From contig JBFFRY010000015.1 in the NCBI GenBank assembly GCA_041572755.1, positions 1 through 59,793 of the forward strand: a DNA stretch of 59,793 nucleotides, given 5' to 3'. Numbering within the stretch: position 1 is the stretch's first letter; each line of letters begins with the position of its first letter. Of the stretch, positions 1-7,992 are shown in pieces. The stretch comes from JBFELU01 sp041572755. Its GTDB lineage: Bacteria > Actinomycetota > Acidimicrobiia > Spongiisociales > UBA11373. Position numbers and translations under genes: made by a program. The notes under the pieces are model-generated. The model had not been told where the DNA came from. It did no database searches and was given only the letters and a program-made list of their open reading frames with translations.

Positions 1-496
1 CGGCAGCGATGGCGAAGTAGACAAAGACTGCTGCGCCCACTGAAGCGGCGACTGCCCGATTGCCGCCGCCAAATCGCACGCTCCGAGCAGCTGCGTATGA
101 GAGGATCAGGCCCGCAGCAGCCACCAGGGCGGCGATCGCGTACCAGAACCCGGCGTCGGTTGTGACCCGCAGCGCGAGGTCGTAGAACAGCGCTCCCAGC
201 GGTCCCTTGTTGAAGATGGCATTCTCGTAGTAGGTGCCTCCGTAGGTGTCCGCCCGCTCGATCATGGCCCGGGTGAACTCGATGTCCTCCCCCTGCACTC
301 TCCAAGACATGCCGAGTGTCACGACCACGACACCGAACAGCACGAGACCTGCCACGACGACCCACTGGGCCTTGTTCCAGGGTCCGACACCGAAATCGAG
401 GGGCCGGGACCCTGGCGCGGTCTCTTGAGAGGGCCGCCCGTCGGGTGATGGCCCCGTCGTTTGCGGACCCCTGGTCTTCTCAGAACCGAGAGTCAC
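1..496 (-). CDS. Polytopic membrane glycosyltransferase (GT39/GT83-like), 3' end cut by window
   Basis: The first 165 residues are visible; the gene runs off the left edge. The start GTG overlaps the stop of the upstream glycosyltransferase gene by 4 bases (GTGA), so the two are translationally coupled. A charged, Pro-rich cytoplasmic leader of about 45 residues is followed by a membrane helix (WVVVAGLVLFGVVVVTLG) and then an outside loop with acidic residues (GEDIEF) and the pattern YYENAIFNKGPLG. That pattern is typical of polyprenol-phosphate-sugar dependent transferases of the ArnT/PMT fold, where an acidic residue in the first loop is catalytic. More hydrophobic segments follow. It probably uses the lipid-linked sugar made by the neighbouring Ppm-like enzyme to glycosylate an extracytoplasmic acceptor. 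The substrate cannot be told. Confidence 0.65.
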   Translation of the reverse strand, partial: MTLGSEKTRGPQTTGPSPDGRPSQETAPGSRPLDFGVGPWNKAQWVVVAGLVLFGVVVVTLGMSWRVQGEDIEFTRAMIERADTYGGTYYENAIFNKGPLGALFYDLALRVTTDAGFWYAIAALVAAAGLILSYAAARSVRFGGGNRAVAASVGAAVFVYFAIAA

Positions 497-1308
497 GTCT
501 TCCCACCGCCGCCCAGATGACCAGACTGATCGGCGTCACCGTAGACGTCATGTCGTCGGAGTCGACTGAAGACCCGCTTGATGCCCCAACGGGTGACGAG
601 CCACATGGCCTCAGCCACGATCTTGCCGTCGAGCTTCGACTCCCCCAGGCGGCGTTCCGTGAATGTGATTGGGACTTCCACAATTCTGAGTCCCGTTCGA
701 TGGGCTCGCCACGCCGTCTCGACCTGGAAGGCGTAGCCATCGGACTGGCAGGTGCGTGGGTTGATCCGCTGCAACGCCGCCACTCGATACGCTCGGAAGC
801 CGCTGGTCATGTCGCGGATGGGCGTTCCCAACATGAAACGCGCATAGAGGTTGCCGGATCGTGACAGGAGGCGCCGCCGTCGCGGCCAGTTCAGGATGGC
901 TCCGCCGGGCACAAAGCGACTCCCGATGGCGAGGTCAGCTCCATCGACGACTGCTCTGACGAGCCCCGGGAGTTGCCTCGGGTCATGGGACAGGTCGGCA
1001 TCCATCTCACACACCACGGAGGCCCCCTCGTCGATCGCCCGGGCGAAGCCTTCGACGTAGGCGGTTCCCAGTCCCTTTTTCCCAGGTCGGTGGAGCACGC
1101 CGACGTGGTCATCTGAGCCGGCCATGCTGTCGGCAATCTCGCCGGTACCGTCGGGTGAGTGGTCGTCGACGATCAGTAATCGATAGCCGTGTTCGGCTAC
1201 GGCAGACGCGACCGCCTTCAAGGTGAGGGCTTCGTTGTACGTCGGCATCACGACGGTGACGCGAGATGGATCGATGCGGAGTTCCTCTGCAGCGCCAGTG
1301 CGGCCCAC
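493..1308 (-). CDS. Polyprenol-phosphate mannosyltransferase-like GT2 enzyme
   Basis: 271 residues, GTG start. It is a soluble GT-A glycosyltransferase of family 2 resembling dolichol/polyprenol-phosphate mannose synthase (DPM1/Ppm1). Visible motifs are the nucleotide-sugar site VVMPTYNEALTL, IVDDHSPDGT, the metal-binding EMDADLSHDP and IGSRFVPGG, plus the later DMTSGFRAYR and the conserved RRLGESKLD. It has no C-terminal membrane anchor, so it matches the DPM1 catalytic subunit alone. It is expected to load mannose (or glucose) from a nucleotide sugar onto a polyprenyl phosphate at the inner face of the membrane, feeding the two membrane transferases on either side. The sugar is not determined by sequence alone. 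Confidence 0.85.
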   Translation of the reverse strand: MGRTGAAEELRIDPSRVTVVMPTYNEALTLKAVASAVAEHGYRLLIVDDHSPDGTGEIADSMAGSDDHVGVLHRPGKKGLGTAYVEGFARAIDEGASVVCEMDADLSHDPRQLPGLVRAVVDGADLAIGSRFVPGGAILNWPRRRRLLSRSGNLYARFMLGTPIRDMTSGFRAYRVAALQRINPRTCQSDGYAFQVETAWRAHRTGLRIVEVPITFTERRLGESKLDGKIVAEAMWLVTRWGIKRVFSRLRRHDVYGDADQSGHLGGGGKT

Positions 1309-1369
1309 AATGCGACGATATCCGATTGCAGCTCTCGCAGCAGGGTAATCCGCGACCCTCCTGCTGTGG

Positions 1370-2749
1370 TCAGAGTCTCAGTAGCACTGTGATCACAGTG
1401 GCCGTACTCGCGAGGATGAGTGCCACTCCAACGATCAGCGTGAGGAGCTGCCCGACCGAAGAGGTGGGGGTTTCATCCGGAAGCCCGGTTCGGGTTGACG
1501 GCCCAATTATCCGCGAGACCCAGTTGCGCGCCCTCGCGACTCCACGCGAGAGGGGGAGATCGGGGTCTGTTCTGCAGATGCTCACGAGGGCCCAGACGCC
1601 GATCGTCAGCATGATGAGGTTCCGGATCACGACGATCGTTCTGCCCAGGAGATCTCCCTCGAGGATGTTCAGGTACCGAAGCGGGAAGATGACCTGAGTA
1701 AGAGCGACGGTCGGGCCGAGGAACAGGATCGGTCCTCTGATGGGCTTCGATGGTGTCGCCATCGCGACGGCTGCGAGGGCGATCACCCAGATGAGGAACT
1801 GCGGCGAGAAGACGGTCCCGAATGCCAGGACCAATGTGAGGGTGGCGAAGGCGACGGCGCCGATGCCATCTTCGTGCTCCGCGCCGCCTCGTCGCGTGGC
1901 GGCAAACCCGACGAGTACAGCCAGCCCGGACAATGCGAACGATGGGTAGTGGAGAACCGCCGCCAGACCGTCTTGGAAGTGGTAGGCGCCGGAAGAGAAC
2001 CCGAAGAACGGTGCGGTCCCTCGTCCGAGCAGGAGCAGAGATCCCCACGTGCTCTCGATATGGATCCCACGACTCGAGTGATAGGACCAGACGTTCGAGA
2101 AGATCGCCATCGGGCTTGCCCCATACAGGGCGAAGCTCAAAGCCAGAATTGCCACGACCGCGGCGCAGAACCCGGCGAGGACTCTCCAAGCTCGAGTCGA
2201 TGCGCGCCACATGAGAGGCAGCAGCAGGAGGGGGTAGACCTTGGCCAGAAACCCGAAACCCAACCACGCTCCGGCCGTTGAGGATCTCCCCGCGGAGTAT
2301 CGCTCGAGGGCCCAGATCGTCGCAACGGCCGGTATCAGATCGAGGCGGACGTACGTCACCGGCCCCAGCAGCGGCAGGAGGAGGGTCCACGCCCACGGGG
2401 CGGCCGGCGCCTCTTTGCGGCGTGCGATGAGGACCAGTGCGGCCAACCCGGCTGCGTCGATCATGATCATCAGGATGATGAACTTGGCTCGATACCCGTC
2501 CACGAGGGGCCACTGGTGGAGTGGAGCGGTGATCGCGGGCAATACGCCCGGCGGGTACTCGAGATCGAAGTCGGCGTAGGGGCGTTCCCCAGCCAAGACC
2601 CGGTTAGCCACGTCTCGGTAGACGACGTCCACGTCGTACTGATACCAGGAGGAAGGTGCGTAGCGGTCGCCGTTGTCGGCCAAGCATCCGAGGACGATCC
2701 TCGTGGCAGAGAAGACGACGAGGAGTGCTACCAGCCGACGCCCGGTCAT
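1370..2749 (-). CDS. GT87-like membrane glycosyltransferase
   Basis: 459 residues with an N-terminal helix (ALLVVFSATRIVLG), a long outer loop with YRDVANRVLAGERPYADFD followed by LEYPPG, and about ten further hydrophobic segments, the last near the C-terminus. The loop motif Y-x-D-x-x-x-E-Y-P-P-x is typical of the GT87/DUF2029 family, polyprenol-phosphate-mannose dependent mannosyltransferases such as PimE and the arabinan/mannan enzymes of actinobacteria. The gene is the first of three same-strand genes with the GT2 synthase and another membrane transferase, so donor synthesis and donor use are encoded together. A candidate -10 box sits 6 bases before the ATG. The acceptor is unknown. Confidence 0.75.
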   Translation of the reverse strand: MTGRRLVALLVVFSATRIVLGCLADNGDRYAPSSWYQYDVDVVYRDVANRVLAGERPYADFDLEYPPGVLPAITAPLHQWPLVDGYRAKFIILMIMIDAAGLAALVLIARRKEAPAAPWAWTLLLPLLGPVTYVRLDLIPAVATIWALERYSAGRSSTAGAWLGFGFLAKVYPLLLLPLMWRASTRAWRVLAGFCAAVVAILALSFALYGASPMAIFSNVWSYHSSRGIHIESTWGSLLLLGRGTAPFFGFSSGAYHFQDGLAAVLHYPSFALSGLAVLVGFAATRRGGAEHEDGIGAVAFATLTLVLAFGTVFSPQFLIWVIALAAVAMATPSKPIRGPILFLGPTVALTQVIFPLRYLNILEGDLLGRTIVVIRNLIMLTIGVWALVSICRTDPDLPLSRGVARARNWVSRIIGPSTRTGLPDETPTSSVGQLLTLIVGVALILASTATVITVLLRL

Positions 2750-2755
2750 CTGGGA

Positions 2756-2761
2756 ACCATA
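2756..2761 (-). promoter_or_regulatory. Candidate -10 box of the glycosyltransferase cluster
   Basis: TATGGT on the minus strand, 6 bases before the ATG at 2749, with no Shine-Dalgarno sequence in between. This spacing fits a leaderless transcript. Confidence 0.45.
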
Positions 2762-2834
2762 ACTACACCGAAAGGGGCATTGGCGCCTGTATCGGGGCCC
2801 ACTCGACCCGGGTGTCGAAGGGACCTCCGTACGC

Positions 2835-3503
2835 CTAGAGCGGGCCGAGGGCCCGAATGCGGCCGATCATGCGCTCGGCGGCCGACCGGTTCTCAAACGG
2901 GGTGCTGGCCTGGATCTCGGGCCGATAGGAGACCCCAAGTGAGCCGACGAGCGCCACCGCCTCAGGTGTGATCGTGATCTTCGTCGACGCAACGCCGAAC
3001 ACCACCAACACCGCCTGGGCGAAGTGCTCGGCGGGTACCGCGCTCCACGACGATCCGTGGAGCCACGGGTGAGCGTCCTCGAACCCCTGCACTGCGAGGA
3101 ACACCTCGCTGAACGGCAGGTCGCCGAGTGAGCAGCTGATGTCGAGGTGGTGGGCGAACTCGTGCACCAGGTTCTCCCTGTTCACCTTTCCGTGCTCGAC
3201 GTACACGGTGGCCTGGGGGGGAAACGAGTAGAACGAGGCGATCGGGCCCACGTTGCGACCGGGGTAGTGGTCCTCGACGCGCTCGACGACCCGCACCTCG
3301 ATCGGCCCCATGCAATCCCACTCGCTGAAGAACGACGCAAACCCCCTCCACTCGCTGGCGATCACCTGCCACTCGGCCGAGGTCGGATCACCGGTGACGG
3401 TGGGAACGAGGGGCGCTTGAGCGTGCGCGGCCGGCGTCGTTGTGACGAGGAGGGCGGTGACGGCCGCGATTACGGCACCGCGTCGGATGGCGATGGTGCT
3501 CAC
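2835..3503 (-). CDS. Secreted putative zinc metallopeptidase (HEFAH)
   Basis: 222 residues. A signal peptide occupies about the first 29 residues (VIAAVTALLVTTTPAAHAQA, cleavage after AHA). The core holds HEFAHH at residues 114-119, an HExxH zinc-binding motif, and later acidic and aromatic residues (AEHFAQA) that could supply a third ligand or belong to a gluzincin-like fold. I cannot place it in a named peptidase family. Cys64 and Cys124 may form a disulfide outside the cell. The start is a GTG without a clear ribosome site; a 4-codon ATG frame (minus strand 3514-3500) ends on it with a GTGA overlap. It is divergent from a second secreted HExxH protein, which suggests related extracellular work. 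Confidence 0.65.
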   Translation of the reverse strand: MSTIAIRRGAVIAAVTALLVTTTPAAHAQAPLVPTVTGDPTSAEWQVIASEWRGFASFFSEWDCMGPIEVRVVERVEDHYPGRNVGPIASFYSFPPQATVYVEHGKVNRENLVHEFAHHLDISCSLGDLPFSEVFLAVQGFEDAHPWLHGSSWSAVPAEHFAQAVLVVFGVASTKITITPEAVALVGSLGVSYRPEIQASTPFENRSAAERMIGRIRALGPL

Positions 3504-3720
3504 GAGATATTCATCGGGTGGAGTGGGCTGGAACTTGAAGAGCGACTCGTTTGGCGGGCGGTTCCTATTTGCCCGATGGAGGAGCCCAAATCAAGGGGTA
3601 CGGTCGGCTTCGACACGGGGAGCCGGGCGCGATCTTCACCGGCACACCCAGGGCGGCGAACGTCGAAGCGCGCCTGCCTCAAGGTCGAGCCTCTGTGACG
3701 ACGAAGAGACGGTGATGAAG

Positions 3721-3726
3721 TACGGT
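3721..3726 (+). promoter_or_regulatory. Possible -10 box of the reprolysin-like protease gene
   Basis: TACGGT 27 bases before the GTG at 3753. The rest of the 3504-3752 gap between the divergent protease genes shows no gene I can support. Confidence 0.25.
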
Positions 3727-3752
3727 GGCTCGACTACGTCCCAGGTGGATCC

Positions 3753-5384
3753 GTGCAATCGCAGCGCATGAGGTTGTTGCTCGTCGTGGTAGGCATCTCC
3801 GTAGTGGGGTTGTACGCGGCCCCGGCCGTCCCGGCCGATCCCGTACCGATGGTGTTCGGGGAGGCGGTGGCCCCTCGTGAGGGGGCGTCGGATCGGCACC
3901 CCACTCGAGAACGACCCGTCACGGTCGACACCGGTCTGCTGTCTCCCTCCAATCGGGCCGGCACCGTCGTCTTCAACCTCTTCGACGACGCGGTGGTTGA
4001 GGCAACCACCGGTCGCGTTGTCGAACGCGGGCCGGGTGACTACACCTGGGTCGGCGAGGTCGGCGGACTCGGCTACGCCGTCGTGACCGTGCAACACGGG
4101 GTCGTGGCGGGCCGGGTCGTCGATGAGATCGGCCGGGCCTTCACCGTGACGTGGGCCGGACGTGGGACCCACGTGGTCCGTGAGATCGATCCGGCCGGCT
4201 ATCGGCCGCGATCCACCCCCAAGCCCGTTCCGGACCCCGGCGGTCCCTCCCTCGTCGCGACGGCCCGCGCCGCCGGGGGGGTGACGGCGGTCGACCTCCT
4301 GGTGGTGTTCACCAGTCGGGCCAAGATCCGGCGGGGCGGCAGGGAGGCCATGGAAGCCCTGATCACGAACGCCGTTGTCGAGACCAACGAGGCCTTCCTC
4401 CAGAGCGGCATCGGGGTGGAGCTGCGACTCGTCGGCACCCGCCAGGTCCGTGATGACGAGACCGGAGACTCCGAGCTGGACCTGGAGCTGCTCACCGGGC
4501 GGAACGACGGCCGCATGGATGAGGTCCACCAGTGGCGGGATGCGGCGGGGGCCGACATGGTGACCCTCATCGTCGACGAAGAAGACTTCTGCGGGGTCGC
4601 CTGGACGATGGACTACGCCGCACCGTTCTTCGATGCTTTTGCGTTCAGCGTGGTCGCCGAGGACTGCATCGACTTCGAGGCGACACTGGCCCACGAGTTG
4701 GGTCACAACTTCGGGGCCAACCATGAGAGGGAGGTGGTGGCCGAATCCAATCCGGGTCTGATCGCGGTCTTCCCGTATGCCTTTGGGTGGTACCTCGATG
4801 GGGAGTTCCGGACGATCATGGCTTACGGGAGCTACTGCACACCCTCGTCACCCGGCCGGCCGAATTGGACCGGTTGTCCCTTCGCCTTGCGCTTCTCCAG
4901 TTCCAGCGGGGAGTACTCGGGGTTCCCGACAGGCGATGCCGACAGCGACAACGCCAGGGTCATCAACAACACCGCTCCCACTGTGGCCGCGTTCCGCCGG
5001 GCGGTGGACAGCTCGACCGAGACCTGCAACGGCCTCGAGGCCACCGTCACCGCCGCCGATGCCGTCGATGGGGTGATCGTCGGCACCAACGGGGATGACG
5101 TGATCGTCGGCAGTGACCAAGCCGACGTCATCAAGGGCAAGGCCGGAAACGACACGATCTGCAGCCGGGGTGGCAAGGACATCGTGTACGGGAACGCAGG
5201 CCACGACACGATCTTCGGCGGGGATCTTCGCGACGTGCTCAGAGGGGGTCCCGGCAGGGACACCCTCTTCGGGGAGAAGGGCAACGACAAACTGGTCGGC
5301 AACAGGGGCAGCGACGATGGCGACGGCGGCCCCGGCACGGACACCTGCGTGTCCATCGAGGACCTCGTGGCCTGTGAGAGATAG
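3753..5384 (+). CDS. Secreted reprolysin-like metalloprotease with calcium-binding repeats
   Basis: 543 residues from GTG 3753 (AGGTGG lies 4 bases upstream); ATG 3768 is an equally good start and gives MRLLLVVVG at once. After a signal peptide and a propeptide-like region comes a metzincin catalytic domain. Its zinc motif HELGHNFGANH begins at residue 314 with all three histidines and the glutamate, and the Met-turn IMAYG follows about 40 residues later, as in reprolysin (M12B) type enzymes. Residues of about 445 to 530 repeat glycine- and aspartate-rich units (GNDTI, GHDTIFGG, GRDTLFG, GNDKLVG) like RTX beta-roll calcium repeats, without a full block of perfect nonapeptides. It is predicted to be an exported protease folding in external calcium. 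Confidence 0.85.
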   Translation: MQSQRMRLLLVVVGISVVGLYAAPAVPADPVPMVFGEAVAPREGASDRHPTRERPVTVDTGLLSPSNRAGTVVFNLFDDAVVEATTGRVVERGPGDYTWVGEVGGLGYAVVTVQHGVVAGRVVDEIGRAFTVTWAGRGTHVVREIDPAGYRPRSTPKPVPDPGGPSLVATARAAGGVTAVDLLVVFTSRAKIRRGGREAMEALITNAVVETNEAFLQSGIGVELRLVGTRQVRDDETGDSELDLELLTGRNDGRMDEVHQWRDAAGADMVTLIVDEEDFCGVAWTMDYAAPFFDAFAFSVVAEDCIDFEATLAHELGHNFGANHEREVVAESNPGLIAVFPYAFGWYLDGEFRTIMAYGSYCTPSSPGRPNWTGCPFALRFSSSSGEYSGFPTGDADSDNARVINNTAPTVAAFRRAVDSSTETCNGLEATVTAADAVDGVIVGTNGDDVIVGSDQADVIKGKAGNDTICSRGGKDIVYGNAGHDTIFGGDLRDVLRGGPGRDTLFGEKGNDKLVGNRGSDDGDGGPGTDTCVSIEDLVACER

Positions 5385-5392
5385 GCAGACAC

Positions 5393-5408
5393 CGGCCCCG
5401 GGGTCGGG
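5393..5408. terminator. Weak GC-rich inverted repeat after the protease gene
   Basis: CCGGCCCCGGGGTCGG lies 9 bases after the stop codon. The pairing is imperfect, with no T-run and little loop. It may end transcription between the protease gene and the convergent tRNA. Confidence 0.25.
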
Positions 5409-5422
5409 ATGACGCCAATCGG

Positions 5423-5494
5423 AGCCGGAGCGGGGATTCGAACCCCGGACCTGCTCATTACGAGTGAGCTGCTCTACCCCTGAGCTACTCCGGC
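5423..5494 (-). tRNA. tRNA-Thr (anticodon CGU)
   Basis: The complementary strand folds as a cloverleaf of 72 nt. The acceptor arms are GCCGGAG and CTCCGGC, the D arm contains AGCTCAGGGGTAGAGC, the anticodon stem is GCTCA/TGAGC with loop CTCGTAA, and the T arm is CGGGG-TTCGAAT-CCCCG. Loop positions 34-36 read CGT, so it decodes ACG. The discriminator base is U and the 3' CCA is not encoded (CCG follows). Confidence 0.95.
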
Positions 5495-5531
5495 GCGGCC
5501 CGCATCGTACCGGGTCTCCGAGACTGGTTGG

Positions 5532-5537
5532 TAACCT
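5532..5537 (+). promoter_or_regulatory. Candidate -10 box of the sigma/anti-sigma operon
   Basis: TAACCT. A transcript starting about 7 bases downstream would begin after the upstream in-frame TTG at 5528, which favours the TTG at 5579 as the sigma factor start. Confidence 0.35.
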
Positions 5538-5578
5538 GGGGGTTCCGGATCAATTCTCCCCGCGGGGGTGGGGTTCCC

Positions 5579-6145
5579 TTGGCCGATCAAGCCACCTTTG
5601 AAGACGATGTCATGCCGTTTGCGCCGCAGCTGTACTCGGCGGCGCTGCGCATGACCCGCAATCCCACCGATGCCGAGGATGTGCTCCAGGAGGCGCTCCT
5701 CAAGGCCTATCGGGGCTATCACACGTTCAAGGCCGGTACCAACCTCAAGGCCTGGCTGTACCGGATCCTCACCAACACGTTCATCAACCGATACCGCAAG
5801 CAATCGCGGCGGCCCTCCGAGGTTGAACTGGGCGAACTGGAGGATCTGTATCTCTTCAAGCGGCTCGGCGATTCCGGGCCCGGGGGTGCCTCCCGCAGCG
5901 CAGAGGAAGAGGCCCTGGATCGCTTCGTCGACGAGGACATCAAGGCCGCAGTCGAGTCGCTCCCGGAGAACTTCCGGTTGCCGGTGCTCCTCGCCGACGT
6001 CGAAGGCTTCTCCTACAAGGAGATCGCCAAGATCATGGATGTGCCGATTGGGACAGTGATGTCCCGCCTCCACCGGGGAAGAAAAGCGCTGCAAAGGGCG
6101 TTGTGGAGGTTTGCAGAGGAACGCGGACAAGCGGAGACGCCGTGA
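5579..6145 (+). CDS. ECF RNA polymerase sigma factor, SigR/SigH-like
   Basis: 188 residues from TTG 5579, chosen because a G-rich Shine-Dalgarno stretch (GGGGGTGGGG, 5564-5573) precedes it; an upstream in-frame TTG at 5528 would add 17 unlikely residues. Region 2 is seen as DAEDVLQEALLKAYRGYHTF and LKAWLYRILTNTFINRYRK. Region 4 is seen as LPENFRLPVLLADVEGFSYKEIAKIM followed by VPIGTVMSRLHRGRKALQ. The long linker between the domains and the sequence around TFINRYRKQ match the group of SigR/SigH redox-stress sigma factors of actinobacteria. The downstream gene, overlapping by 4 bases, encodes a zinc-binding anti-sigma factor, as in sigR-rsrA. I expect control of thiol-stress genes; no regulon can be read here. 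Confidence 0.9.
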   Translation: MADQATFEDDVMPFAPQLYSAALRMTRNPTDAEDVLQEALLKAYRGYHTFKAGTNLKAWLYRILTNTFINRYRKQSRRPSEVELGELEDLYLFKRLGDSGPGGASRSAEEEALDRFVDEDIKAAVESLPENFRLPVLLADVEGFSYKEIAKIMDVPIGTVMSRLHRGRKALQRALWRFAEERGQAETP

Positions 6146-6381
6146 CTGGCCACAGGTGCGACAAGGCCGCGGAGAAGGTGTATCGATACCTCGACCGCGA
6201 GATGGTGTGGTACCGGAGGGTCAGCGTGCGGTGGCACCTGCGCCGGTGCCCACCGTGTCACGACGGTTTCGACTTCGAGGATCGGCTCAAGGAGAGGATC
6301 CGCCGGGGATGTCGCGAAGAGATGCCGGCGGAACTCGATGAGCGACTTCGAGCGTTCCTGAGAGAACACGGGGCGGGTTAA
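6142..6381 (+). CDS. Zinc-binding anti-sigma factor, RsrA-like
   Basis: 79 residues starting at a GTG that overlaps the sigma factor stop (GTGA). It carries the ZAS signature H32-x3-C36-x2-C39 (WHLRRCPPCHDGF) plus Cys6, the same set of potential zinc ligands as in RsrA and related anti-sigma factors. In RsrA, oxidation of these cysteines releases zinc and frees the sigma factor. The protein is short and has no membrane segment, so it should act in the cytoplasm on the sigma factor encoded just upstream. An upstream in-frame ATG at 6103 lies inside the sigma gene and lacks a reason to be used. Confidence 0.85.
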   Translation: MTGHRCDKAAEKVYRYLDREMVWYRRVSVRWHLRRCPPCHDGFDFEDRLKERIRRGCREEMPAELDERLRAFLREHGAG

Positions 6382-6420
6382 GGGGCTGGAACCGGCCCGC
6401 TCGCCCGGGAAGGCAACGAA

Positions 6421-6612
6421 ATGTCCGACACCTTGAGAGGCAATCGAATCAAGGGCAAGCTCAGGGCGCCCAAGGCGCTCGACGGCGATCGCGTCTGCAT
6501 CGAGAAGGAGTGCACGACGCGTCTGTCGCGCTATAACAAGCGCGATCACTGCTACGCCCACGCTCCCACCAAGTACCCGCGGCTGCGCGGTCGGGTGGTC
6601 GCCGAGTCCTGA
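6421..6612 (+). CDS. Small zinc-ribbon-like hypothetical protein
   Basis: 63 residues, ATG start with GGAAGG 8 bases upstream. Cys26-x4-Cys31-x12-Cys44-x2-His47 (DHCYAH) could bind one zinc ion. Both ends are basic, which would suit nucleic acid or ribosome contact. I do not recognise a named family. It follows the sigma/anti-sigma pair by 39 bases and could be read with it. Confidence 0.6.
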   Translation: MSDTLRGNRIKGKLRAPKALDGDRVCIEKECTTRLSRYNKRDHCYAHAPTKYPRLRGRVVAES

Positions 6613-6650
6613 TTCCTCCCGCCGGTCGGTGCGTCGTTCCGCTCGAGCGG

Positions 6651-6656
6651 TATCCT
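6651..6656 (+). promoter_or_regulatory. Candidate -10 box before the small membrane protein gene
   Basis: TATCCT, 8 bases before the GTG at 6665, with no ribosome-binding site between. It would start the run of genes leading to folK as a leaderless transcript. Confidence 0.45.
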
Positions 6657-6664
6657 GACCCCTC

Positions 6665-6961
6665 GTGAGACGTCCCATCACCCTGGCCCTGGCCGTGCTC
6701 ATCGTGGCGAGCCCGTGGTCGGTCGCCGTTGCCCAGGAGGAACCGCCGGTCGATGAGGGCGTCGTCACCGAGGAACCCTCTTTCGAGCCGGGCTCGGAGC
6801 CGGCCGTGGTCCTCGAGATCGAGGCCGAAGGCGGAGACGAGAAAGCCTGGACCTTCCGGTATCTCGTGCCGGCGCTGCTCGCCATGGCGGTGGTGGTGCT
6901 GGTGGCGGTGATCCTCCACTACGGCTTCCGGGTTCGGGGTCGCTACCGAGTCGTCCGGTGA
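6665..6961 (+). CDS. Small membrane protein with signal peptide or two helices
   Basis: 98 residues, GTG start. The N-terminus (LALAVLIVASPWSVAVAQ) looks like a signal peptide cleaved after VAQ. An acidic Glu/Pro-rich stretch of about 40 residues would lie outside, then one helix (LVPALLAMAVVVLVAVILHYGF), then a basic tail RVRGRYRVVR inside. The stop overlaps the start of the next gene (GTGA), so it is coupled to the DUF2342 protease gene. No family is recognised; it could anchor or regulate that protein. Confidence 0.6.
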   Translation: MRRPITLALAVLIVASPWSVAVAQEEPPVDEGVVTEEPSFEPGSEPAVVLEIEAEGGDEKAWTFRYLVPALLAMAVVVLVAVILHYGFRVRGRYRVVR

Positions 6962-7992
6962 GTGCCGTCCACTGGCCGCTGGCGGCGCGAGTCGCCGCCA
7001 GGGTCGCCGGCCGGTATCCCCTCGAGGGCACCTACCACGAGTCGCTCTTTGCGCGGCAAGCTCCCGAGTTGGTGGAGCGGGCGGCAGATCTGGTTTCCGC
7101 CGAGACGCGCCTGCCCTGGCCCGGCGAACCCACCGTGGAGGTGGTGAGCCGGGCCGATTGGGCTCGTACCAACATCGATGCCTTCGGCACCCTCCTGGCG
7201 CCCGCCGAAGCCAAGCTCACTGCGGGTCGGCGGGGCTTGGGCGCTCGTTTGGCCGGCCGCTTGATGGGCGCCGAGGTCGGGGCCCTCGTTGGGGTCCTTT
7301 CCCGGCGCGTCCTCGGTCAATACGAACTAGTTCTCCCCTCCGGCGACGGTGAGATGGGAGACACAGTCCTGTTCGTGGGGGGCAATGTGCTGGCGATGGA
7401 ACGGCAGTACGAGTTCCGGCCGGCCGAATTCCGATTCTGGGTGGCACTGCACGAATGCACCCATCGGCTCCAATTCAAGGGGGTTCCCTGGCTCCGGGAG
7501 TACTTCATGGGCCTGGTCACCGACCTGGTCGAGGCCTCGGCCCCTGAACCCGGTCGGATGGGCCGGCTGGCGGCCGAACTCCGCGATGCCGCCCGCGACG
7601 GCCGACCCGTGATCGACGAGTCGGGGCTCGTGGGCCTGCTGGCAACACCCGATCAACGTGCGTTGATCGATAGAGTCCAAGCACTGATGTCGCTCCTCGA
7701 GGGGCACGGTCATGTGGTGATGGATCGGATCGGCGCCCGGACCCTCGTCACTCAGGACCGCATGTCCCGGGTTCTCAAGCTGCGCCGCAAGGATCCCCGC
7801 ACGGCGGCGTTCATGAGGCTGATCGGGATGGAGATGAAGCTGAAGCAGTACGAGATGGGGGAGCGGTTCATCCACGCCGTGGAGCGCCAGGCAGGGTTTG
7901 AGGCACTCGACCGGGCCTGGTCTGAACCGGCGGCCCTCCCGACCCTCGCCGAGATCAAGGATCCGCAGCAATGGTTGGAGCGGGTGGCCTGA
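6958..7992 (+). CDS. Zinc-dependent metalloprotease-like protein, DUF2342/Zincin_2 family
   Basis: 344 residues, GTG start coupled to the preceding gene. The protein contains HECTH at residues 165-169 (WVALHECTHRLQF), an HExxH zinc motif, within a mostly helical chain. Length, the phrase NIDAFGTLL near residue 73 and position immediately upstream of tilS match the actinobacterial family annotated as zinc-dependent metalloprotease (Zincin_2, once called coenzyme F420 biosynthesis-associated protein). No signal peptide or membrane helix is evident, so it is likely cytoplasmic. The natural substrate is unknown. The 3' end overlaps tilS by 22 bases. Confidence 0.8.
   Translation: MSAVHWPLAARVAARVAGRYPLEGTYHESLFARQAPELVERAADLVSAETRLPWPGEPTVEVVSRADWARTNIDAFGTLLAPAEAKLTAGRRGLGARLAGRLMGAEVGALVGVLSRRVLGQYELVLPSGDGEMGDTVLFVGGNVLAMERQYEFRPAEFRFWVALHECTHRLQFKGVPWLREYFMGLVTDLVEASAPEPGRMGRLAAELRDAARDGRPVIDESGLVGLLATPDQRALIDRVQALMSLLEGHGHVVMDRIGARTLVTQDRMSRVLKLRRKDPRTAAFMRLIGMEMKLKQYEMGERFIHAVERQAGFEALDRAWSEPAALPTLAEIKDPQQWLERVA

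Noticed and set aside
3500..3514. A four-codon ATG frame overlapping the start of the secreted HEFAH gene.
   Set aside because: No -10-like box at a fitting distance; a four-codon overlap arises easily by chance.
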